The notes under the pieces were generated by a model that saw only the letters and a program-made list of their open reading frames with translations, was not told the DNA's origin and did not search any database. The position numbers and the translations under genes are program-made. A stretch of 64,000 nucleotides of DNA from Diplonema papillatum. Taxonomy: Eukaryota > Euglenozoa > Diplonemea > Diplonemida > Diplonemidae. Positions 40,200 through 51,254 of the stretch are shown piece by piece (position 1 is the first letter of the stretch; each line of letters starts with the position of its first letter). The stretch covers positions 31,197-95,196 of the forward strand of contig JAPJBO010000877.1 in assembly GCA_030068145.1 (NCBI GenBank), written 5' to 3'.

Positions 40200-41055
40200 A
40201 ACTGGGTCAAAGGCGTTGGGAAGGGGCGCTTTTTGGTACTCACAATCTTGCGGGTTGCCCTAGAATGTTTTGTGAGGGCGAAAAAGGAGCGTCGGGGTGG
40301 CTGCATCGGAGCTCTTAGACCGAATATGGAACAGGGGCTGAAGGGAAAATAGAAGAAAGAAGTGGGAAGTTGACAAACAAAGCGAAGCGCCGTCTTTCTC
40401 AATCATTCTGGCCATGAGAGAGGACCCTTCTGCCTGATCACGACGCTATAATCTATGAACAGGTGCTTCGTCAGAAATCCCCGAGGAGGCGCCAGCTGCA
40501 GGCTCGAAGAAACGTGCTCCAACACACGGAACGCAGGTACATATGCGTATATTGACGGGGAGTAAGCAGCAGAGATTCTTCAATGAAGACCTTTGGCTAA
40601 CTAAATGCAGAACTTTCACTCTGAAAGCGCTTGCATTTTTCGTGCTCGGGGTTTGCGTAGGGTTTCGCAGCAGGTGGCGTCGGCGGGGGGTCTCGGGTCT
40701 GTTGTGGCGCTTGCAACCTGCAAGATGGTACGACTGCGAGCAGAGAGGGGGAGTGCCAACCAAACCTTTTAGAGAAAAAAAAAAAAGAATTGTGAAGATG
40801 GAGTATTAGCCCTCGGCCCATACGTGGCAATATGCTGTCGTTTCTTTTTTTTTTATTCTTCCTGCTCCCGTGCAGACGGCGCCCACGCGTGAGCCGCTGT
40901 ACTTATGCCTCCAGTACCTCGAGCTCGCCTTCCCGCTTTTCATCGGAACAACAAGGCTCCTCAGTGCGTTACGCCCGCCGGTCCATTCGGACTCGTCTAG
41001 ACCCGGTTGGAGACACGGGATCTGGATGTGAATTTGGAAGTTGCCGTTCGCTGAA
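40200..41055. other. Intergenic, no gene seen
   Basis: A decayed piece of element A is seen at about 40460-40510. Other frames are short and without domains. Confidence 0.4.
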
Positions 41056-41059
41056 GCTA

Positions 41060-41318
41060 GTCGTGGCCCGATAAATCCGATGTGCCCTGAGTAACTCACG
41101 CATTAGGTTCTGGCTTAGAGGCGTTCAGCCATCATCCATCCAGTGGTAGCATCACGGCACTGTCCGATCGAACAACCGTAGATACCAGGGACTAGAAACG
41201 GGAGTTCCTCTCGTACTACCCCGTATTGCTGTCGGAATGCGCTGGCCCGATGGGCTCTCTCTCCATCAGTAGGGTATAACCAACCTGTCTCACGACGGTC
41301 TAAACCCCGCTCACGTTC
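41060..41318 (-). rRNA. 28S rRNA 3'-end fragment, copy 1
   Basis: On the minus strand it reads GGTTTAGACCGTCGTGAGAC, AGGTTGGTTATACCCTACTG, GTAGTACGAGAGGAACTCCC and GGCTGAACGCCTCTAAGCCA, all in the order of the conserved large-subunit rRNA 3' domain (sarcin-ricin loop neighbourhood and last helices). The segment between is diverged from typical nuclear 28S, so an organellar or divergent nuclear origin are both possible. Confidence 0.8.
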
Positions 41319-41346
41319 GCAGTTTTGGGGCAAACCCCCTCGACGA

Positions 41347-41482
41347 CCAACGGGAGTTCCTCTCGTACTACCCCGTATTGCTGTCGGAATGCGCTGGCTC
41401 GATGGGCTCTCTCTCCATCAGTAGGGTAAAACCAACCTGTCTCACGGCGGTCTAAACCCAGCTTACGTTCCCTGTTAGTCGT
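41347..41482 (-). rRNA. 28S rRNA 3'-end fragment, copy 2, shorter
   Basis: It repeats the part of copy 1 from the CTCTCGTACTACCCCGTATT word to the GACGGTCTAAACCC-like word (here GGCGGTCTAAACCC), same orientation, and extends slightly further with CAGCTTACGTTCCCTG, matching the conserved 'cagctcacgttccct' of 28S. Copies 1 and 2 therefore overlap on the rRNA map and are tandem duplicates. Confidence 0.8.
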
Positions 41483-43044
41483 AGTGCTACGCCGCTGGCT
41501 TGAGTAAACCGAGATGTTTGGCTGTAGTTGTGGAAATTGGCACTCATTCCCTCGGAATGCAAAGTTCAAATACAGAGAACTGCAAAGGTCATCATAAGAC
41601 GGTCCTTATGTTAAACGGCATAGAAGCAGTTTGCTCCAAAGACCGCTGGAACGACTCCAAACACGTGTGCCCTCAGGACGCAGCCTTCGATCAATGGAAG
41701 CTGAAGCTTCCCATCAGGGTGTTAGCCGCCGCTGTAGGCCGCGGAGTTGCGAGAAAGAAGAGGGCCCGCAGCGTTACAAGGCGGCGATCCCCCGCGAGAC
41801 GAGCTCGCCCGCCGGCCAGTGCGCCCGCTGCAGCACCAACTCCGGTGCCGTCACTCACTGCAGCAGAGCCGCAACCTGCAGCGCGCCTCCGGAGCGACTT
41901 ACGCCTGCCGTAGCAGTGCGAAGAGAAGTGAGGAGACCGGAAACTCCCCGGAGAGATGGTCCCTGCACTCTAACTCGTCTCTCTCTTTCTCTCATAGGTC
42001 CATCTCCTCCCTATACTGAGGATTCAAACTTGGTCCTGATGGTGAATGAACACCGGGTTGCGGCAGGCGGCGGTTTGGCATGAGCCTTGGCGCAGCTGGC
42101 GGCACGCCGTTTAATCTAGCGAACAAGACCATGGGACCATGCGACACTCCACCTATCAAACTGGTGAAAAAGTCCGACGGGAACTTGGGTGCGTTCGTTT
42201 CTGATGCACGCGTGGTCGATCTGCTCTCACGACAGCGATACACCATCAGGACAGAACCCGAACGATTTGTTTGGATGCGTGTCGGGAAGCTTTGGAAGCT
42301 GATTCCCGGGCGCCACTGCTAGGGATGCGTGGCGGGAGCGGTGATAAATAGCATGTTTGCTTCAAGCAAACATAATGATAAAACGGGCCTTTTTAAGACG
42401 CTACGAGTGAGGGAGGACGCATCTCAAGTGAAAGTATGAGAGAGAGAGAGAAAGGAAAACAAAATAGCCGAAGGGCGCCCGTCAATGCCGTGACTCCGCG
42501 GGTATTTCTGTCGCATAGAACCCCTTTCGGAAATCCCGTGCACTTCCGCACTCATTCAACACTGCCGGCAGGTAGCTCGACACCTACTTCAGCCTTGTAT
42601 CCCGCTTGCTCTGCTAGCTCGTTCGCTTGTTTTGTCCACAGGATAAAGCGCTGTCTAAACTCTTGGACCCAAGCTATCTCTGGACGGGGGAGACCCTGCC
42701 TGAAGGAACCAACCACCCCTGGGTGGGCTTGTCTGACACAAGTTGTCAACAGGAGAAAACCGTACACCGCGAGAGTAGGTGAAAGTAGAAAGGGAAACTA
42801 GAGTTTTTCGTTGACCGCACTACCCTGAGCCCAAATTCTGGACGTGGTTTCAGGTGGCAAATTTGCAAATGATAATGATCAGAAGGTCCTACTTGGGCTG
42901 TTCAGTTTCCTCACACATTGCATGTGGCTAATAAAATAAAACCGGGAGCACGAAACCTAGCGAAGCCCCACTTCGGTGAACGCAGGGAGGGGTTCAGAGG
43001 GAGGTGGGCTCGTTTGTGGTCGAAAGAGGTTGCTACTCAGGACC
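41483..43044. other. Intergenic upstream of RRP1
   Basis: Frames at 41500-41913 and 42080-42322 are unremarkable. A hairpin ATGTTTGCTTCAAGCAAACAT lies at 42351-42371. Repeat E copy 2 is at 42787-42930. Confidence 0.4.
42787..42930 (+). repeat. Dispersed repeat E, copy 2
   Basis: It runs from GGGAAACTAGAGTTTTTCGT to CCTCACACATTGCATG. The 5' part is shared, inverted, with 45805-45930. Confidence 0.8.
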
Positions 43045-46000
43045 ATGGTGAAAGTTAAGCACAAGACGGCCTTCAAGAAGTCCCTGCGCGACGCTCAGAA
43101 GCCCGAGCCGAAGAACCCGTACGTTCCGCTCGTTCCGCAGCAAGAGCAAATCTTCCGCAGAGCAGAGGATGCCTGCAAGGTATATTCGCTTGCTTTCACC
43201 CTTTTCCAGGTTACCGAGGGAACGACAGCTCAAAACAGATGGGGTGCGAGAAAAGTCGAAGCCAAGTGCTTCTCACTTTGACGTCTTGATTTCTGCTTGG
43301 GAAGCCTGCGGTTTCGCTCAGCCTCAAAAATGGATCTGAAACCGGTCCGTGCAGAGTGCAAGGAATGCTTGTACCGCTATGCTCCTTCCCAACCGCAAAG
43401 CCAGCCGTTCCTCCACGCAAGTAAAGTGGTACACCTCCAGAAGAAATAATCGGAGGAGCCGCCCCGTGCTTCTTTCGACGCAGGCTCGAGGGGGAGCAAG
43501 ACGGTTACAACTGGGTATTTTCTGCATGGACGCCTGGTGCTAAACCCCGGTCTACTTGCGCTTGCCATGAGACGTTGGCAACTGGCGGCCTCCTCGAGCA
43601 CTTCCTGCACAAGTCGGTGCTCATACAAAAAAGCATGCTGTTGAACGTTTACACGAACGACGACTTCCAGAAAAAAAGGCAAGCCTGGAATAAGACCTTT
43701 TTCCCAGCACTGCCAAAGTCTTCACGGTCAGTACCACATGCTTCGTCCCAAAAAACTAAGTTTCAAGAACGGCATGCTAAAGAGTTAGTAGAATGCGGAG
43801 TTAAGTCTCAAAACAACACCCGCATCCGATCAGCCCAAACCATATAGGCACCGTCATCAACACCGCACCTGCAACCACGCAATGCACAGTAGATCAGCAG
43901 CACCTCTACACACCAAGGCATTGCGCTCACCATTCAAAAAAAAACCGCAGATACGATACGCACTAGTGTACGACACCTTAAAGGTTCCTTTACGACATTG
44001 GTCACCCGGTGACTTTAATTCCCGGACAACACATACCGCTTGAAAACAGGAACTCGCTGCGACGGACGTCGAGCTGAGGGACGAGGCGCTGAAAGCCGTG
44101 CACGACATGCTGCGCTGGCTGGGCTCCGGCGAAGCCGCCCACATCGACATCCCGGTAGAGTTCGCGAAGCTGTGGAAAGGGCTGTTTTACTGCATGTGGC
44201 ACTCGGACAAGCCGCTGGTGCAGCTGGCCTGCGCGGAGCGCATCTCGGATTTGATGGCGGTGCTGCCGCAGTGGGAGCTCCGGGCTGAGTGGCAGAAGCA
44301 AGCGTGGGTGTGCATGAGCAGGGAGTGGAGCCTCATCGACAAGTGGAGGGTCGACAAGTTCTACTCGCTCATGCGCTTCATCTTCAACCGAGGACTCGTC
44401 GCGTTCCAAGAGGCGAAGGGCACCGACGACAAGCTCTTCTTCCAGCCGCTGCTGGACCTGTACTCACACCGAACCGCCGGCGTGGCTTCTCACGTGACGG
44501 TACGTCCTCTATCTCTTTTGTATAAGCACCTGCTTTGTAGGAAATGCTTGAGGAGGCTGCCAGCTGCAAAATAGCAAAGGAGGTAAATGTGCTCGGGGCT
44601 TACGCAGCTCTTTAGTCTTGGAGCTAAATACCTACTGAAAATCAGTACGTAGGGTCAGGCAAAAAAGAAATAGAGCATAGGGGGCTCACCTGCCAGTGTT
44701 GCATGTCTTTGCCTCTGCCTCCTCTCCGGCCTCCAGTGTCGCGGTGGTAAGCAACAGCAGGGTCTGTCGACCGGAATCCCCGGTACTGCGGTTGATCCCC
44801 AGATGAATCTGCAGAAAAGATACTACGTGCTGATAACGTACTAATTTCAGCACGTGTACAAAAATAAACGAAGACACAAATAACGCTAGAAAAGTAACGT
44901 GCTGAAATCAGCACGTTCAGCATGTTGAACGTAAGGCCTGAATGCTGTAGCCCACACGAAACAGGTGAATCTGGGTTCAGTGGCGGGCGTTAGCGTCCAA
45001 CACTTTGACCCACTTTGTAGTTGTATTGTTTCTCCCCCTCTAGCCTCCTTCGGTTGAGTAGTGGGCTATACTTTGCTTCAAACGTTACCCGCTTTAAGCC
45101 ATGCACTTGCCTAAAGGTGATTGGCGACAAGGTGGATTCGTAAACACACACCCACCCGCCTACACACAGGACATTTTCATCGAAGAGTGCGTCAAGGTGA
45201 AGCTGAGCATGGAGTGCTTCCACTCGCTCCTCTTCGAATTTGTGTTCCCGCACTTGTGCTCTGGGTCAGCCGATCACAACGAGCACATCTACGACTACAT
45301 CTGGACGAAGATGCTCGGAGGTTACAAGGTAGGGTTTGAAATTAAACACGGTTTTTGTCTTTCGCAAGCATTGCGCTCTGTCTTTGGCTTGAAAGGCCCA
45401 GCAGGACCCTCAGAAGAGAGACCGGACAGTCTATTGCGACACCCACCCACAGGAGGACGAAGAAACCATCGACTACCTTGCAGACATAGAGTGGGACGTC
45501 GTGTTGGAGAAGCTTCAAGAAGCCGCAATCGACGAGGCGACCGTTGACAAGAACCGAGCCCTCCTAACGCGCATGGCCGAGGAATTGGAAGCTTTCCTGG
45601 AGCAGGTAAGCATCCCCCCCTCCCCTCTTTTCTAGACCACCTCCCGCGAAGAAGACTTGATGCTAGCATCAAACACATGAGAGGCAAGTAGTGCCTGAAC
45701 ACGAAACTAAGATTTTCTCCCCTCTACAGGTGCAGAAGTGGTCCCAGAATGGGTGGAGGGTGGAGTTGGACGGGGCCTTCCCCGAGCCCCGAGACGTATT
45801 TGCCTGTGCTGGACCTTCCCATCATGATCGTCTGCTAATTTGCCACCTGAAATCACGTCCCAGGATTTGCGTTCAGGGTAGTGCTGTCAACGAAAACTCT
45901 AGTTTCCCTTTCTTCCAAATAATGCCTACTAGGTACCAGGGAAAGCCCGGTACTGCAGAGCCACGGGCATACGGGTTGTTGAACTAAAGCAGCAAGGCTT

Positions 46001-47414
46001 GGCGCACCTTGGGGCTTGGCGCACGCGCTGAACACAAGCTCGTCGAGACGGTCAGCCGCAAGGCAGAGCGGACGGGGTTGTGGCACTGTGCCTCCGACTC
46101 AAACTTTGCAAGCTGTGGTTGACCGTCACGTTCCTGGACCAGGAGCGGCCTTTTTCTCTTCTTCGTGTAACGTGGGCGGCGCCGAAGCTTTACCAGCTTC
46201 GGCTGACACCATTCGCACTTAACCATGGTTAAGAAGACGACTGAAAGCATAGACACAAAAGATAGCTCAAAGCATCTGCAGAATAACACGAAAAGCCTCT
46301 AGGCAAAAACCCGTTTTCACACTTCTTCTTCTTCTTCTTCTTCCAAAGAATGCCGACTTCCCAGTTTCTCCTACTCTCGCGGTGTACGGTTTTGCATCAC
46401 GCAGGAACATGGAAAGAGACGGGGGGAGAGGGGGCTTCTTGATTCATCCGCCACAGCACGCTTGGTTTAGCGAGGGTGTGGGAAGGAACAGAAAGATACT
46501 TTATAGGGTCATACTTCACAGACGGACCAGAGTTGACTTTTACTACAGTCACATCCCCTGGATCCCAGTGTTCGCGCTGAGGAAAAAAGCGGCTGATTCG
46601 TTGAACGCTTACAAGCGACGCCAGAGGCGAGAGAGAGTTGCGCTGAGAATGGAGAACGTACTGATAGACCCGACCCTTAAGATGGCAAAGCACACTACCC
46701 ATCCTTTTCCACCCCCCGCCCTCCCTCATCCACAAAATGTGTTCGTGTTATCGGTCGCAGGAGTCTTTTTCTTGTGTTAACAATGCATTGTTGGTACTGA
46801 AAATTAGTAGTTGGCAGCGTACTACATGAAACTTACTAAAGCAGGTGAGCACAAACAAAAGAACTTTCACTCTAAAAAGAACGCTTGAGCCCGCCACGAA
46901 ACCCAACTTTACCTGTGTTTCGTGTGGGCTACAGCACATTTACCTCCTTTGATCTATCGCAGCTGGCAGTCACCTCAAGCATTTCCTACAAAGCGGGTGC
47001 TTATACAAAGAAAAGAATTCTTGCCTTCCCTGATTCCTCAAAACCAGCACCATTAACACCGACCACCCACAGGCCGAGGCGGCGCAAGACTTGGTGGAGG
47101 TTGACTCGGACGAGGAAGCGATGGATGTGCGAAGGGAAATGCGGAGGAAGCTGGAGCTCGAGCGCAGGGAGAAGATGCCCTCCGAGGCGAAGAAGTCGAA
47201 GGCGATCAAGGAGAAGCGGGTGGTCGAGCGGAAGGTGAAGCAGGCGCTGGCTTCCGGGGACAGCAAAGCGGCGGCGGACCTCGTGAAGAAGGCCCGCCTG
47301 CGCGGCGTCAACGTCCCGAAGACGAAGAAGAAGAAGAAGGGCAAGCTCGCGGACGCCCTCACCGGCGACCCGCGCAAAAAGGTGAAGACGAGGCACAAGA
47401 AGCGGAGGGTCTGA
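43045..47414 (+). CDS. RRP1: RRP1/Nop52 family ribosome-biogenesis protein, 451 aa, six exons
   Basis: Exons: 43045-43179, 44050-44499, 45170-45328, about 45402-45605, 45730-45795 and 47073-47414. All junctions are GT-AG and phase 0, and the joined frame is open to TGA 47412-47414. The start MVKVKHKTAFKKSLRD is the first ATG of the frame. Exon 2 bears the Nop52 signature: FAKLWKGLFYCMWHSDKPLVQ and MSREWSLIDKWRVDKFYSLM. Exons 3-4 continue the helical domain (SMECFHSLLFEFVFPHL). The last exon is acidic then strongly basic (PKTKKKKKGKLADALTGD...KKRRV), a nucleolar-targeting tail. RRP1 acts in the nucleolus in 27S pre-rRNA processing to 5.8S/25S rRNA. The acceptor of exon 4 could be three bases later without a frame change. 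Confidence 0.93.
43180..44049 (+). other. RRP1 intron 1 with diverged element A
   Basis: Donor GTATAT, acceptor TTGAAAACAG. From about 43435 to 43645 it carries a minus-strand, diverged element A (GGAGGAGCCGCCCCGTGCTT ... CCTCCTCGAGCACTTCCTG ... GGTGCTCATACAAAA). Confidence 0.75.
44500..45169 (+). other. RRP1 intron 2: element A split by an insertion
   Basis: Element A begins only ~20 bases after the donor GTACGT (TATAAGCACCTGCTTTGTAG at 44520). It is interrupted after AAGGAGGTAAATGTGCT (44592) and resumes at about 44943 with TGTAGCCCACACGAAACAGG, running to about 45055. The ~350-bp interruption holds an inverted pair around CGTGCTGAAATCAGCACG (44899-44916). The acceptor is CCTACACACAG. Confidence 0.85.
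45329..45401 (+). other. RRP1 intron 3, short
   Basis: This is a ~73-76 base intron (GTAGGG ... CCCAG or CAG), without any repeat; together with intron 4 it gives the native size of introns here. Confidence 0.75.
45606..45729 (+). other. RRP1 intron 4, shares sequence with the 1703-codon ORF
   Basis: Donor GTAAGC, acceptor CCCCTCTACAG. Its middle (CCCGCGAAGAAGACTTGATG ... GAGAGGCAAGTAGTGCCTGA) matches 53363-53545 inside the large ORF. Confidence 0.85.
45796..47072 (+). other. RRP1 intron 5 (1277 bp) with three dispersed repeats
   Basis: Donor GTATTT, acceptor CACCCACAG. It contains repeat E (inverted, 45805-45930), the GCATTGTTGGTACTG block (46785-46849) and element A (minus, 46883-47011). 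Just before the acceptor lies CCTCAAAACCAGCACCATTA, a word also present at 230-365 in the first gene. Confidence 0.8.
46883..47011 (-). mobile_element. Element A, partial copy in RRP1 intron 5
   Basis: It matches the left ~130 bp of element A in reverse: GAACGCTTGAGCCCGCCACG ... TTTACCTCCTTTGATC ... GCGGGTGCTTATACAAA. Confidence 0.85.
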
Positions 47415-47439
47415 TCCCCCTGGACGCTGCCCCACCGCG

Positions 47440-47905
47440 GTTCCGTCGGACTGACTGCTGCACTGCACTACTGTGTGCATGCGTTCAGACAGCTGTTGCA
47501 CTGCATTTTCGCGGATGCGGCTCCGTCAGACTGACCGCTGCACTGCACTACTGTGTGTATGCGTTCAGACAGCTATTGCGCTGCATTTTCGCGGATGCGG
47601 CTCCGTCAGACTGACCGCTGCACTGCACTACTGTGTGTATGCGTTCAGACAGCTATTGCGCTGCATTTTCGCGGATGCGTTCGAGCAGGGTTTCCACTGC
47701 GGTTCCGTCAAACTGACCGCTGCACTACACAACTGAGTGTATGTGTTCAGACGCTGTTGCACGGCTTTTTCGTGAATTTGTTCAGGCAGCTGTTCCCCTG
47801 CACTTCTGTCAGGCTGGTGCACTACAGTCTGTGTATGTTCAGCCAGCTTGTGCACTGCAGTCTTTTTTCCCAGCATGTTGTGTGACAGCCGTTGACCAAC
47901 TTTCA
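47440..47905 (+). repeat. 80-bp tandem repeat directly after the RRP1 stop
   Basis: Three close copies (starting near 47448, 47528 and 47608) share TGTATGCGTTCAGACAGCTA and GCATTTTCGCGGATGCG. They are followed by two or three decayed copies down to about 47905. The array lies in the probable 3' UTR or just beyond; unlike the other loci it includes no coding sequence. Confidence 0.92.
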
Positions 47906-49640
47906 CAGCGTGTTCAGGCAGCTGACACGACTCGCCTCCCCCGCAGTCTTCTTTCTCGGTTCTCAGGTGTCCCCCTTCTGAAGAGCGGCTTACCGTTATC
48001 TGGATCAGTGTCGGACCGCAAATAAATGACGGAGCGACCCATCGCTCTGCATAGCTTCCGAGGCGTGACCTCGACTGTGGCAAGGGAGAAGCACGTGGCG
48101 CCGTGTTTAGTATGAGGGGGAATCTAAGTTTGTGTGCACGCAGAACTTTGCCCCTCGTGCATGTTTGAAGCTAGTGCCGGAGTTTCTTCGAAGCGAAAGA
48201 GAGACAGAAAGGGGGAGGAGCGGCTGCAGAATAGAACCACCAACTTTACAAAGGACCCCACCCCGCGTCGCATGTCAATCGGAGACAATACCGACTTCTA
48301 AACACACGAAACAGTCTAACAGCACTGTAATATGGGAGGATTGCTCACGCCGGCTTGCCCGTGTGGCCCACCCCAGAAGCAGGCCTGGGTCTTAGCCCAT
48401 CCATGCTCAGACACTGATCCTCAAATACGGGGTCTTTTTTTCAATCCACTACCGTGAAACCAGTTTCCCAAGCAAAAGCGGCATCTCGCTTCTAGCCCAC
48501 CCTTTTCTCCAAATCCATGATCACGCTATCAACGCCCAAGAAGAAAGCACTCTTTCTTCTTCCTTTTTTTTTTTTTTTTTTTTTTGCACAGGGCGGTGGC
48601 CACCATCCAAGTATCCAAGCCCCAATACCTGTGTCGTATGAAAGACATGCTGAGAGTCAAGAGGGTTTCTGCAATGGACGTACGTACTAAACGTGCCAAC
48701 ACCACGCTGCGGTTCATTTTCGTGCGCGCAAAACCAAATGCACCTGCATCGCACCTGCTTTGTAGGAAGTCCTCGAGGATGCCGCCAGTTGCAGGAATCC
48801 CGTACTAATCGAGTTCGCCAAGACGCAGCCGGGTTTCTGCTCTATACCCACAGCTGCTGGCTGGTGGCTCCGTCACGTGGCGGAGGCGCCGGGAGTCCGA
48901 AGCCGGGGATCTTTTGGAAAGTGGCAGTCCTTACACACGCGCCCTGCTTTTTTTCGTTGAGAGAACATTTCCGGAGTTAGGGTCTTACAACGGGCCATCA
49001 GCATCTACTGATCAATGATGGTGAACGTGATAGGATGAACCTCTGTAGAGTTCCTGCACGGCTTACTTGTGGTGAGATTTCGCGATGCTATGCAACATGT
49101 GACACAACATGTGAAGATACATAACTCGCAGTACGTGGGTATTAACTGTAGCTACGCGTGCTCACATGTTATGTCGCATGTTCTGTACGGCATTGGTTGA
49201 TTTCGTTGTGCGGCCGTTGCTCCGAACGTGCTCCCTTCAACAGTACAACAGCACTGTTAAAGAAGAAAGACGAACCACATTGCACCCGTCCAATCAGTAT
49301 CAAAGAGGGGGCATTATCTTGACCAGAGAGTCATTCCGTTTCTTTTCCTCCTTCTTTTCTGGAGAAGCACGCGCTTTGCAGGAAGTGCTCGAGGCAGCCA
49401 CCGTGGGCCACTGGAGGAGACAAGAGGAAAATGTGGTCTAATTTGTTCGTGCGCACTGGCGGTACCCACTTGATTGATGACTCCGATTGCTAGCACGAAT
49501 CCACACCAGCACAATCTGTAGAGCGCAAATCAGTAGCAAGCAGGCTTGCCATTGTTAAGAAGTGGCAACGCTGTCAGATTCGACTTCGAACGGGTGGGTA
49601 CACACGTGCACAGAAACAAACGTAACGCCTCGTCCAGGCA
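47906..49640. other. Intergenic, no gene seen
   Basis: It contains poly-T (48566-48585) and short element A words at 48748-48795 (GCACCTGCTTTGTAGGAAGT) and 49365-49405. No protein-like frame is seen. Confidence 0.5.
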
Positions 49641-49648
49641 TCTTGTTA

Positions 49649-49982
49649 AGAACCATCCATCCATCCATCAGCCGGCTGACCCCCCCCCCCCCCCCCCCCC
49701 CCTCAGGCTATTTTCACTGTGGAGGGGGGAGACGCTACCTGTCACACTCTAAGGTGGTCACCACGGTGGGCGGTCAGAAAAAAAATTTTTTTTTTTTTTG
49801 CCCCAAATACCCCAAATACCACACTTTGGAAAATTTTTGTGGGCCCACTTTTGGCAGGGAATTTTGACCATTTCACCTTAGAGAATTTGACCACCCAGCC
49901 TCCAAGGCAACTGCACTGTAGAGGGGGGGGGGGGGGGTCTGGTTTATCCGGCCATCCGGCCAAAGTGGCTGATCCTTAACAA
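49649..49982. mobile_element. MITE with CTTGTTAAG termini and homopolymer shoulders
   Basis: The left end CTTGTTAAGAACCATC and right end GATCCTTAACAAG are inverted. Next to them lie a C run of ~22 (49681-49702) and a G run of ~15 (49923-49937) in mirror positions, and an inner inverted pair TCTAAGGTGGTCA / TGACCATTTCACCTTAGA. Confidence 0.7.
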
Positions 49983-51079
49983 GAGCGCTGGCCTCGTCCC
50001 CCTTTTTCTAATAGTGAGCACATGTGGCATCTCCGAGCATTTCAATCACGAGAAGAAAAAGAGAAAAAAAGCAAGTGTTCGCCGTACTTTCTTTTTCGGC
50101 AGTGGAGGAGTCTCGCGAAGCCGTTGAAAGCGGACGTTGCGAGAGTCGCTGGGAATTGCAGAAGCATGGGACTCATCAGGCCGTCGAACGCATTAGCGGG
50201 CAGGGTTCGCCCGTGCCCATCAGCAGTTGAGTGTCCGACTCTTCGATTCGACGACGTTTGGCTTGCTGACCATTATTGATCGAGTTGATCCGGTTTGCAT
50301 GAATGCAGCGGCGCAAAGATCACGTACTCGATAGATGCTCTTTGAAATCCGAAATGGGTCCCCCTGCCCTTTTCTGGCGGCCCAGACACAACACGAAAAG
50401 CTGCCTGTCGCAAACGCGTCAACTACGCAGTCAGCACGCGTGTGTCACTACCCATCCTCGTGGGTTTGACACCCTAAGCCTCGCACACGTGTTCGACTCT
50501 TTGGTCCGTGCTGCGAGCGTTCAACCACGTCAGGCCAGCAAGAGCAAGGAAGCTGGTTCGATCCGTCGCGAAGCCGGGGCAGCCGGCAAGCCGTCTGTGA
50601 GCCGGGCCATCCCCTCTTGATAGACCGTGATAGACCGAATACTACAGCACCGGACAATTCGATGCAGCTCCAGGGACTAGGGATGGACCTGATAGACTGT
50701 GGTGGACCGTGATTCACTGTGATAAACAGCAGCAGGTACTTTGATGCAGGTTCAAGAGATAGGGACGAACCGGCTCAGTCTCGCAACAAAAAGCTTGGAC
50801 GATCTGGATTGGTCCAGACGTCTCAACCATTGACCCCAGTGAAGGAGCAGTGCTTAAGATTTGAAACCGGCTCATCGGTTCCAGGGACTTGCAACCCTTT
50901 TTTTCAAGTTCTCTGCATCACTTTGTTGAGTGCACCGCGAAACACGGAAATCCGACAGGGACAAAAAAAAGAAGAAAAAGAAACGCCACAGTCTAAAAAA
51001 AGAAAGCAACAAGGACCGCACGCAAGAGGTTTCGCCGGCGCGCGGGGGTGCTTGTGTGTCATGCGCAGGCGAAATCGCA
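49983..51079. other. Intergenic upstream of the large ORF
   Basis: A repeat at about 50620-50790 (GATAGACCGTGATAGACCG, TGCAGCTCCAGGGAC) is similar to the reverse complement of 60785-60960. No gene is seen. Confidence 0.4.
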
Positions 51080-51080
51080 A

Positions 51081-51211
<131 letters not shown>

Positions 51212-51254
51212 CGATAGGGAAAGGGAGAGATAGGGGGAGCGAAGACGAGGAATA

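Noticed and set aside
50540..50580. Possible tRNA B box GGTTCGATCC
   Set aside because: No matching A box or cloverleaf could be drawn around it.
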